From the NCBI GenBank assembly GCA_025353235.1, contig JANXQZ010001232.1, forward strand, positions 1-10,551: DNA of 10,551 nt, written 5' to 3'. This document shows, in pieces, positions 5,696-10,551 of the stretch. The first letter of the stretch is position 1. Every line of letters starts with the position of its first letter. Under the pieces are notes generated by a model that did no database searches, was not told the origin of the DNA, and saw only the letters and a list, made by a program, of their open reading frames with translations. A program made the position numbers and the translations under genes. This DNA is from Bryobacterales bacterium (GTDB lineage Bacteria > Acidobacteriota > Terriglobia > Bryobacterales > Bryobacteraceae).

Positions 5696-6834
5696 TTCAC
5701 AGCGAGCTTTCGGCCATAGTCGTTCGTTGGATCGCGGTACATCGTATGCACATGCATAGCGGGATCGCCGCCCATCTGCTGAGGGGCATACTCGATCACA
5801 AGATGCGGCCCCTGAATCCGGTAGTAAGCGGTAATATTGCTTCCCGGAGCGGCCGTCGTCGGGCCACTCCATGCAAACCACGTGTCGTTCATATCCGCGT
5901 TCAATTCGGCCATACGCGCCTTAGCCGCACTTTCGTGGACAATACCCGCCCACTCGGCAACAAGGTTCATGAGCATAGCCCGTTGGTTCTCGTTCATGCT
6001 GGAGGCCTTGAGGCCCTCGGGTTGAATCGTTTTGCCGTCCTGTCCCGGTCCCAGTACAAGATCCGCCACCCGGAAGCTCAGAATGACTTGTTTGCGCTGC
6101 GTCTCGTCGAGGACATTGAACAACGCCAGTGCCTTGTCGCTCTCCTGACCGAGTGGTCGCACCGTTTTCCCGTTCAGCGTATAGAGCGCCGGTTGTGCAC
6201 CGGTAAGTGTCGGTGTCAGAATGCCGCGCTCGCCGATAATCGTAACGTTGAGAGCCAGGTGGTGTCCTCCAAACTGCAACATCCATGGAGTTTTCTGCGA
6301 CGGCGCCCCCAGAATGGAGATGAAGTAAAGATCCCCACCAAACATTTGACCGTCGCCGCCTCGTCCCATGGGAGGCCCGTTGCCCTGGCGTCCGCCCCCG
6401 CGACCGTCTCCGTTTCCCCCGGGAGGTCCCCCCGGCCCCCTTCCCGGAGGTGGTCCACCGCCTCCCCGTCGACCTCCACTCCCCTCGCTCGTCTTGAGCA
6501 CCTCGTCGGCATCCATGATCTGTTGGACCTTTTCCATTCCGCGCCCGCTTAGGACTAAGGACATCAGCTTCATCGCCGCCGCGCGCTGAGGGGGAGCCAT
6601 CGCTTTGAGGCTTATGCCCGTGCGTGGAACGAACCCCGTCGGGAAATTTGACCAGCGCTTACGCTGTTCTTCATCGTCGAAAGCAAAGGTCACGCTTTGG
6701 AGCTGTTTGTCATCCAGAGTTGCCAGAAAAGAGTTCGTGGCCTTTACGATTTGAGAGGTTGCGGTTTGTGCCAGGGCTGCACCCAGCGAAAACAAAGTAA
6801 GAACGAATATACGGACGCTGTGGCTTAGTTTCAT
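5692..6834 (-). CDS. DUF3500-family exported protein with Gly/Pro-rich insert
   Basis: This 380-residue DUF3500 protein has no established activity that I know of. The start at 6834 is chosen because MKLSHSVRIFVLTLFSLGAALAQ (1-23; shown to Q23) is a standard signal peptide cleaved after ALA; the frame opens 13 codons earlier without one. Family hallmarks are present: the amphipathic N-terminal helix with FAFDDEEQRKRWSNFP (51-66), the FGGHHLALNVTI block (188-199), the EWAGIVHESAAKARM region (294-308) and the C-terminal HVHTMYRDPTNDYG (361-374). His191/192 and the HVH pair are candidate metal ligands. Between residues about 118 and 162 lies a low-complexity Gly/Pro/Arg linker (GGGGPPPGRGPGGPPGG type) inserted in an otherwise globular protein. 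It is the first gene of a two-gene minus-strand operon and is driven by the promoter at 6886-6914. Confidence 0.88.
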   Translation of the reverse strand: MKLSHSVRIFVLTLFSLGAALAQTATSQIVKATNSFLATLDDKQLQSVTFAFDDEEQRKRWSNFPTGFVPRTGISLKAMAPPQRAAAMKLMSLVLSGRGMEKVQQIMDADEVLKTSEGSGGRRGGGGPPPGRGPGGPPGGNGDGRGGGRQGNGPPMGRGGDGQMFGGDLYFISILGAPSQKTPWMLQFGGHHLALNVTIIGERGILTPTLTGAQPALYTLNGKTVRPLGQESDKALALFNVLDETQRKQVILSFRVADLVLGPGQDGKTIQPEGLKASSMNENQRAMLMNLVAEWAGIVHESAAKARMAELNADMNDTWFAWSGPTTAAPGSNITAYYRIQGPHLVIEYAPQQMGGDPAMHVHTMYRDPTNDYGRKLAVK

Positions 6835-6885
6835 CGAAAAGTTATCTCTTCCGGTGACGCAGGGAACATGCACTTCACCTAATCA

Positions 6886-6914
6886 TTTGTACGCCCAGGG
6901 TGACACCCTGTAAA
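6886..6914 (-). promoter_or_regulatory. Sigma70-like promoter of the DUF3500 operon
   Basis: On the minus strand, TTTACA (6914-6909, 5 of 6 to TTGACA) and TACAAA (6891-6886, 4 of 6 to TATAAT) are separated by exactly 17 bases. Transcription would begin near 6879, leaving a leader of about 45 bases before the ATG at 6834. The spacer contains the perfect inverted repeat listed separately. Confidence 0.55.
6896..6910. promoter_or_regulatory. Operator-like inverted repeat in the promoter spacer
   Basis: CAGGGT-GAC-ACCCTG is a perfect 6-bp inverted repeat with a 3-base centre. It lies between the predicted -35 and -10 boxes of the DUF3500 operon and overlaps the -35 box edge. A dimeric repressor bound here would block RNA polymerase. 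The regulator is unknown. Confidence 0.45.
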
Positions 6915-6915
6915 G

Positions 6916-7122
6916 TTAAGAATTGTTATGCTCAGCGACTGCCTGTTTCCTTAGAGCCGGTACACTCGCGGCAATGATGCGAAGTAAAGTCAGACCGGCA
7001 GCGGTCCAGGCGGCCTGATGCGCCAGCGCGCTCACGAAAGCGTCCGCTCGATTTGCTAGCTCCCAGAGGAGCTGCGCCATCCATCCGACCGCGGCGGCGT
7101 CGGCTACGACGGTGAGTTGCAT
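6916..7122 (-). CDS. Small hypothetical membrane-associated protein
   Basis: This open frame of 68 residues is not recognised. It contains two hydrophobic, Ala/Leu-rich helical segments (about 7-22 and 36-57, the second LRIIAASVPAL-like) and ends in a charged KQAVAEHNNS tail. Amino-acid use looks more like a real helical protein than the surrounding shadow frames. The start has only a weak GGA about 9 bases upstream. The stop codon sits just upstream of the DUF3500 promoter, so it could be a leading gene of the same unit or the last piece of a decayed gene. Confidence 0.35.
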   Translation of the reverse strand: MQLTVVADAAAVGWMAQLLWELANRADAFVSALAHQAAWTAAGLTLLRIIAASVPALRKQAVAEHNNS

Positions 7123-7410
7123 CGCTCTATTCCGAGATTGAAGCCGACAATGCTTGCAACATCATCCTAACGGCCGAGACCAAGTTCGTCCAGCGTAGCA
7201 GCGAAAGCCATGCCGACAGAAGCATTCGGCGGTAACGGCCTCGCGGCCAGGGAATACAGGTCGCAAAGCATGCACCGTTGGACGGAGTGCCCAACCGTGA
7301 ACGAAGTGACTGTCTTGCCGATCTGCAGGACTCACCAGCGTATGTCGGAGTAAGCGGCCCATTTTGAATTTCGTACGAGCAACGGCGCGGGTAAGGAGCA
7401 GCACAAGCAT

Positions 7411-7423
7411 AAAGGAGGTGATC
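7411..7423 (+). promoter_or_regulatory. Perfect 13-base complement of the 16S rRNA 3' tail
   Basis: AAAGGAGGTGATC is the exact complement of the usual 16S 3' end. It ends one base before GTG at 7425, which opens a 116-codon frame, so it would be an extremely strong ribosome-binding site. The frame itself has no recognisable family, so a chance match cannot be excluded. Confidence 0.45.
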
Positions 7424-7424
7424 G

Positions 7425-7775
7425 GTGCCCTCCGCGATGGAGCACTGCAACCTACTCGGCTCATTGGCAACGGTGCTGGTTCGCCAGTCCGTGCGGACCG
7501 AAACTAGAAAAACCTGTGACGGCAGGCGATCAACCACAACGCGGCAGTATAAATCAAACAACTCAGCGCGGGTCCCGGGAGGTGGTGTGCGACGAAGGTG
7601 TGCGATCACGTACGCGGCTCCTTCGATGCTTGAACGGGGGAGTCGATGGAATTGCTTCGAAGGCGTTGCCCGTTCGGGAGAGAAGCGGAAAATTGCGAAC
7701 CACGTAGTCTGTGATTTGCGCGCCGCCCCGCTCGATGCTCTGCTTCGTGAGTTGCATATGCAGGGCAGCCTGTAG
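7425..7775 (+). CDS. Hypothetical ORF behind an ideal ribosome-binding site
   Basis: This frame of 116 codons starts at GTG 7425. I do not recognise it. The first two thirds are Arg/Ser/Thr-rich without motifs; the last 20 residues (APLDALLRELHMQG) look helical. The same reading frame, after the TAG at 7773-7775, continues with another helical-looking stretch, so an interrupted longer gene is possible. The only positive evidence for translation is the ideal Shine-Dalgarno sequence upstream. Confidence 0.22.
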   Translation: MPSAMEHCNLLGSLATVLVRQSVRTETRKTCDGRRSTTTRQYKSNNSARVPGGGVRRRCAITYAAPSMLERGSRWNCFEGVARSGEKRKIANHVVCDLRAAPLDALLRELHMQGSL

Positions 7776-7958
7776 ACGCAGCTTGTAGACGCTCAACTGG
7801 AACTTGCAACTTTGCTTCGGAAGTTCGAGCAGAATGGCCGCCTGAGACATGGAAGTGAGACCAGGCGGGAAACGAAACTCCTGCGGAACAAAGCAGAGGC
7901 GCGATGGAAAGTGAGTATCTGCGCAGGAAGCCGATGTGGTAGGCAGGTGGCCTCTCAT
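7563..7958 (-). CDS. Hypothetical ORF downstream of the phosphatase remnant
   Basis: This 131-codon frame starts at ATG 7958, 15 bases after the stop of the PP2C remnant on the same strand, with GAGGG about 7 bases before the start. Residues about 28-105 have mixed hydrophobic and charged composition compatible with a folded protein; the final 20 residues are Arg/Ser-rich. No family is recognised and it overlaps the opposite-strand frame at 7425-7775. Either, both or neither may be real. Confidence 0.25.
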   Translation of the reverse strand: MRGHLPTTSASCADTHFPSRLCFVPQEFRFPPGLTSMSQAAILLELPKQSCKFQLSVYKLRLQAALHMQLTKQSIERGGAQITDYVVRNFPLLSRTGNAFEAIPSTPPFKHRRSRVRDRTPSSHTTSRDPR

Positions 7959-7968
7959 CTCAGGCCCT

Positions 7969-8000
7969 CGCCTTCAGGCGACCGCTTCTACGGAGAAGCG
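7969..8000 (-). terminator. Two adjacent hairpins at the end of the phosphatase remnant
   Basis: CGCTTCT (7983-7989) pairs with AGAAGCG (7994-8000) around a 4-base loop, and CGCC (7969-7972) pairs with GGCG (7977-7980) around TTCA. They overlap the last codons and stop of the minus-strand gene. There is no U-run after them, so intrinsic termination is doubtful; they could instead protect an mRNA end. Confidence 0.3.
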
Positions 8001-8600
8001 ATGTTCCCGGTGTGACTGAGCGGTCCCGGAGCGCTGAAACCGGACCACCATCAAGGTACGATCGTCCGCGGGCGGCCCCGCGCTCGCAAACGCTGTGACT
8101 TGGCTCATGATGCGCTCACATAATCCTTCTGGACTGGCACCATCTCCGTGCGAAATCAGTTCCCGCAAGCGATCTTCTCCGAATTCTTCTTCGCTCTCGT
8201 TCGCCGCCTCGTTGATACCGTCGGAATAGAGGATCAGCGTATCGCGACAGTCGATCTTGACAACTCCTGCCGAATAATGCGCCGAAGGAAGCAATCCGAG
8301 TACGGGACCGCCTTGATCCAACGGGTCGATCCGGTTCAGACCGTGCCGGATCAGAATCGGAGGTGCGTGCCCGGCATTGACGTAGCGCAACGTGCCGCCT
8401 TCGGCATCGAAAACGCCCCAGAACAACGACGCGAAACGTGCCTGGGCTGTCAATTCGCAGAACATGCGGTTGATCCGGTCGCATGCACATTCATGCCTGG
8501 ATGCCGTTGAGGAGCATATCGCTCCCTGAAGAACGTTTCGGCAGTTCTTAAATGTTTGGAAGCATGCCGATCCTGACCTACCGGAATTGGCGGAGGCCAA
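7974..8600 (-). pseudogene. SpoIIE/RsbU-type PP2C phosphatase, C-terminal half only
   Basis: From residue 41 on (base 8480 downward) the protein matches the second half of the SpoIIE/RsbU phosphatase domain: DRINRMFCEL, FASLFWGVFD, LRYVNAGHAPPILIR (71-85), GGPVLGLLP (97-105), LILYSDGINEA (122-132) with metal-binding Asp127, EEFGEDRL and the closing ADDRTLMVVRF with Asp179/180. Such enzymes dephosphorylate anti-sigma-factor antagonists in partner-switching pathways. The first half, which carries the other metal-binding aspartates (GDYYD and GDVSGKG type motifs), is absent. Residues 1-40 are Cys/Ser-rich and unlike the family, and the frame opens only at a TTG (8600). No anti-sigma or STAS partner is nearby. 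The catalytic site cannot be complete, so this is called a truncated pseudogene; the homologous portion itself carries no stop. Confidence 0.75.
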
Positions 8601-8816
8601 ACGCTGGACCTCATAGCCTTATACATACCAGCCTCATACATGCGAAAGGCAACGCCCACGTTGATGTGTTCGCCTTTCACGGCCCCTTTTTAGGCTCGAC
8701 CGGATTTGTACGACACCGCTCCGTCGGGGATCTGATGTGAATGTCATCGTAAACTATGGCCATGACCTTACTTTGCACTTCGGAGACTTTCAGCCAACCC
8801 ACCGCCAGGCGCCCGC

Positions 8817-9131
8817 CGCCGAGTAAGGGACGCGTACAGCGATGAGCAACTCTAGGCCTTGGTGTTGTATCTCTACTCGCTCAAGCCGCCTGTAAATCCA
8901 AACAAAACTAATGCGAAGGCGCTGCGCGGACGGCGTCTTTTTTAAACAGCAGGGTTGCACTGCGTGCCACACGCCACCGTAAATCGACGATATTCTTAAG
9001 GTCGCGGTCGGAACGGATCCCACGCTCGCGATGAAGACCCAGCGCGGCACGGTTTTTACAGAGTGCCCTCGTTGCGTGGCGTCTGTTATGGCAATACATT
9101 CGGTCTCAGTGGCCAAGCGGACTCTCTTGAG
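8817..9131 (+). pseudogene. Diheme c-type cytochrome (CCP/MauG-like) remnant with stops and frameshifts
   Basis: Reading across frames recovers a coherent protein. Frame 3 gives RDAYSDEQL, a TAG at 8853-8855 in place of an expected Tyr, then ALVLYLYSLKPPVNPN. At the T6 run 8938-8943 the frame shifts to give FKQQGCTACHTPP, with a heme-binding CxxCH at 8956-8970, followed by TAA at 8980-8982. The same frame continues as ILKVAVGTDPTLAMKTQRGT. One G missing at 9051-9052 then shifts the frame to GFYRVPSLRGV and SGQADSLE, ending near 9131. This order (YALALYLYSL-xPP-NPN, CxxCHTPP, VGTDP, RGTGxYKVPSLRGVW) is what I know from bacterial diheme cytochrome c / di-heme oxidoreductase proteins. The linker after CHTPP is shorter than usual, and both ends are missing. 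It was an exported electron-transfer protein; it is now dead. Confidence 0.85.
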
Positions 9132-9207
9132 GTACCCGCAACACTACGGTTCCGTTTCCCGCCGCGTCCGCTGTTTGATTTTTCCAGGACAATTGGCGAA
9201 ACTGTGA

Positions 9208-9234
9208 TTGGAAGGTACCCGTTAAGGGTACAAT
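9208..9234 (+). promoter_or_regulatory. Possible promoter with inverted repeat before the lysozyme gene
   Basis: TACAAT (9229-9234) is a good -10 box, with TTGGAA (9208-9213) 15 bases upstream, which is short spacing. A perfect inverted repeat, GTACCC (9215-9220) and GGGTAC (9226-9231), lies across the spacer and into the -10. Transcription would start near 9241, about 50 bases before the ATG at 9292. Confidence 0.4.
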
Positions 9235-9291
9235 GCGAACAATCCGATCCATCATGAATGCAAATTGTTTTCACGACACAGGGTTCTCACC

Positions 9292-9960
9292 ATGCGCCTA
9301 ACTATGCTTCCGATCGTGACGTGTGGTTGGATTCTCTGGGCCCAAGGTATCAACTTTCCCACGATAGACCGACTAGCGTCCGGCGAATTGCTATCTGGAG
9401 GAGACCGAGACCTATTGCCTCAAGGCGTGAAGCTGCGCCGCATTCATCCCGATGGAATCAAACTGACCAAACAATTCGAAGGGTGGGTTCCGACTCTATA
9501 CAACGATTCAGCAAAGTATTGCACGATCGGCTACGGCCATCTGGTGAAGAGAGCGCCTTGCGACGGAACCGAGCGGCCGATGTTTGCCAGAGGTCTCACG
9601 GAACCGCAAGGTTCAGACTTGCTCATTCGAGATATGGCAACATCTCAGTACGCTGTGATGAAATCTGTCACCGTCTCGTTAACAGATGGACAGTTCGCCG
9701 CATTAACCGATTTTACTTTCAATGTAGGAAGCCAAAACTTTCGTACGTCCAAGCTACTGAAGCTCGTGAATGCGAGCGAAATGGATCGCATCCCGTGGCA
9801 GTTTCGACGCTGGGTGCTTGCCGGTGGCAAGCCTTGGCCAGGGCTGAAGCGACGCCGGGAGCTTGAGATTGCCGTCTTTTTTACCGGCCTGCCCAAGCCC
9901 AGGGGACTACCGCAGCCCGGCGAAGATCTATCGCCCATCGACATGCAGAAGGACGATTAA
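9292..9960 (+). CDS. Exported GH24 (phage-type) lysozyme/muramidase
   Basis: This 222-residue enzyme should hydrolyse the MurNAc-GlcNAc bond of peptidoglycan. The catalytic E-8-D-5-T signature of the T4/lambdoid lysozyme family is exact: Glu63, Asp72 and Thr78 in FEGW...YNDSAKYCTIGYGH. The family's later helices are present (DGQFAALTDFTFNVG, 132-146; RRWVLAGGKPWPGLKRRREL, 172-191). ATG at 9292 is chosen because AGGG at 9280-9283 sits 8 bases upstream and a hydrophobic signal-like segment follows at once (LTMLPIVTCGWILWAQG); the frame opens at TTG 9265. Export by a Sec-type signal, or a signal-anchor as in SAR endolysins, removes the need for a holin. A Pro-rich tail (about 198-222) extends past the domain. 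No other phage gene is nearby, so a domesticated lysozyme for cell-wall remodelling or attack on competitors is likelier than a prophage. It converges with the next gene, with 6 bases between stop codons. Confidence 0.9.
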   Translation: MRLTMLPIVTCGWILWAQGINFPTIDRLASGELLSGGDRDLLPQGVKLRRIHPDGIKLTKQFEGWVPTLYNDSAKYCTIGYGHLVKRAPCDGTERPMFARGLTEPQGSDLLIRDMATSQYAVMKSVTVSLTDGQFAALTDFTFNVGSQNFRTSKLLKLVNASEMDRIPWQFRRWVLAGGKPWPGLKRRRELEIAVFFTGLPKPRGLPQPGEDLSPIDMQKDD

Positions 9961-9966
9961 AGTTTA

Positions 9967-10551
9967 TCATTGGCAGACAACGGGTGGCGATGCTCCCTTC
10001 CCGTTTTCGAGCGTAACCGAGACGGTCCCGATATCTTCTAGGTGGCCGTTTACCGTAAAATTCTGGTTGTAGTTGAAGCTCGTGAACTGCGTGCTGTAAT
10101 AAGGACCGAAAAGCGCCGTCCCTGCATCATCCCTGTTAATTCGAGAAGTGGAGAGTTCCTTACCGCTGGCCGGCGTGAACAGGAAGCTGGCGCGCGTCAC
10201 TTCGCGCGTAGAAGAGAAGCCTGTGATCAAGAGACTGAGCGCCTGCCCGGAACGGCTCTGCGTGCAGGTGAACACCGGCGGCCCGGAAACGATGATGGCG
10301 GTCGCAAGCGGACCTCCGTTACCGGCCGGAGTTACGTCCACTCCTGCTGTTGTCAGATTGGCTAGCGTAACCGTAATTGTGCCCGCAGCGGTCCCTGGGT
10401 TCAAAGCAATCGAGGCCGTGCCGGTCTTGGGATCCGTAGTGAAAGTGCCGCTGGACTGAAGGCTCAATGCCGGATCGCGGGTGGTGGTATTGGCCTTCAG
10501 ATCCGGCGAAGGCTGGAAAGCGAGCTGGAGCGTGCCCGTCACGGCCACGGG
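9967..10551 (-). CDS. C-terminal part of a large secreted beta-sandwich (Ig-like) protein, cut at the window edge
   Basis: The frame is open to the right edge, so the 5' end lies outside; 195 codons including the stop are visible. The sequence is typical of tandem Ig-like/Calx-beta-type repeats of Solibacter-group surface proteins: VTGTLQLAFQPSPDL, a Ser/Thr-rich stretch GTFTTDPKTGTASIAL, GTAAGTITVTLANL, then ITGFSSTREVTRASFLFTPA, DAGTALFGPYYS and a final GTVSVTLENGKGASPP ending in VVCQ. Nearly all predicted structure is beta-strand. The two cysteines (one after PPVFT, one three residues before the stop) could form a disulfide closing the last domain. No sortase or membrane anchor is visible. 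The probable role is extracellular or surface adhesion; the exact function is unknown. Confidence 0.8.
   Translation of the reverse strand, partial: PVAVTGTLQLAFQPSPDLKANTTTRDPALSLQSSGTFTTDPKTGTASIALNPGTAAGTITVTLANLTTAGVDVTPAGNGGPLATAIIVSGPPVFTCTQSRSGQALSLLITGFSSTREVTRASFLFTPASGKELSTSRINRDDAGTALFGPYYSTQFTSFNYNQNFTVNGHLEDIGTVSVTLENGKGASPPVVCQ

Larger units (their letters stand above)
7123..7973. other. About 850 bases without a supportable gene
   Basis: Several overlapping ORFs exist on both strands (minus 7609-7127, plus 7425-7775, minus 7958-7563), but none shows a recognisable motif. Most are rich in Arg, Cys and Ser, as expected of chance frames. Two have some appeal: plus 7425-7775, because of its exceptional ribosome-binding site, and minus 7958-7563, whose middle (KFQLSVYKLRLQAALHMQL and following) has a plausible helical composition and which starts 15 bases after the phosphatase remnant. 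The region looks like degraded coding sequence between two minus-strand genes. Confidence 0.5.

Noticed and set aside
5746..6552. Plus-strand ORF of 268 codons over the DUF3500 gene
   Set aside because: It is antisense to conserved DUF3500 motifs; the Pro-rich stretch is just the complement of the Gly-rich linker.
7411..7423. End of a 16S rRNA gene on the minus strand
   Set aside because: Only the terminal 13 bases match; the conserved sequence that should precede them in 16S is absent, so it is not an rRNA gene.
8790..9116. Minus-strand ORF of 108 codons
   Set aside because: It lies over the cytochrome remnant, whose plus-strand motifs (CxxCH, VGTDP, VPSLRGV) are far stronger evidence.
9258..9866. 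Plus-strand ORF of 202 codons in another frame over the lysozyme
   Set aside because: The lysozyme frame has the catalytic triad and conserved helices; the other frame is Arg/Ser-rich with no motif.

Overview
The window looks like a chromosomal accessory stretch of an Acidobacteriota genome, most likely of the Solibacter/Bryobacter type. This rests on protein style, not on any database match: a C-terminal fragment of a large secreted beta-sandwich protein (right edge), a DUF3500 protein coupled to a small EF-hand membrane protein, a CxPSR sulfatase with a signal peptide, a diheme-cytochrome remnant and a signal-peptide plus glycine-zipper protein. Base composition is moderately GC-rich throughout. 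No rRNA, tRNA or CRISPR array is visible.

Layout. Bases 1-342 are a scar: 22 codons of a serine recombinase that stop where the first of two 55-bp direct repeats begins (65-119 and 172-226), then three GACAT motifs spaced exactly 10 bp apart (243-270). Bases 343-1660 hold a two-component pair: a histidine kinase whose ATP-binding domain is complete but whose phosphoacceptor histidine is missing, and an intact NarL/FixJ-type response regulator. A small exported protein follows (1725-2189), then a secreted formylglycine sulfatase (2259-4121) with a roughly 78-residue beta-rich insertion near its C-terminus. Next is a damaged M19 dipeptidase (4183-4992), whose truncated 3' end runs tail-to-tail into a minus-strand operon: DUF3500 protein (6834-5692), then EF-hand membrane protein (5695-4901), overlapping by ATGA. 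A good sigma70-like promoter with a perfect inverted repeat in its spacer drives that operon.

Bases 6916-7973 hold only weak ORFs. Bases 7974-8600 carry the C-terminal half of a SpoIIE/RsbU-type PP2C phosphatase on the minus strand. Bases 8817-9131 are a clear pseudogene of a diheme c-type cytochrome (two nonsense codons, two frameshifts) that simple ORF calling misses. Bases 9292-9960 encode an exported GH24 lysozyme with an intact E/D/T triad. The window ends inside a minus-strand gene (10551-9967) for a large secreted beta-sandwich protein.

Overall theme: intact genes for exported enzymes and surface proteins sit among at least four broken or truncated genes (recombinase, M19 peptidase, PP2C phosphatase, cytochrome) and a kinase that has lost its N-terminus. 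This is what a recombination-prone, decaying accessory region looks like. I see no convincing complete new defence or biosynthetic system. The best leads are the repeat/recombinase/GACAT junction, the histidine-less kinase next to an intact regulator, the domain insertion in the sulfatase, and the coupled DUF3500/EF-hand operon.
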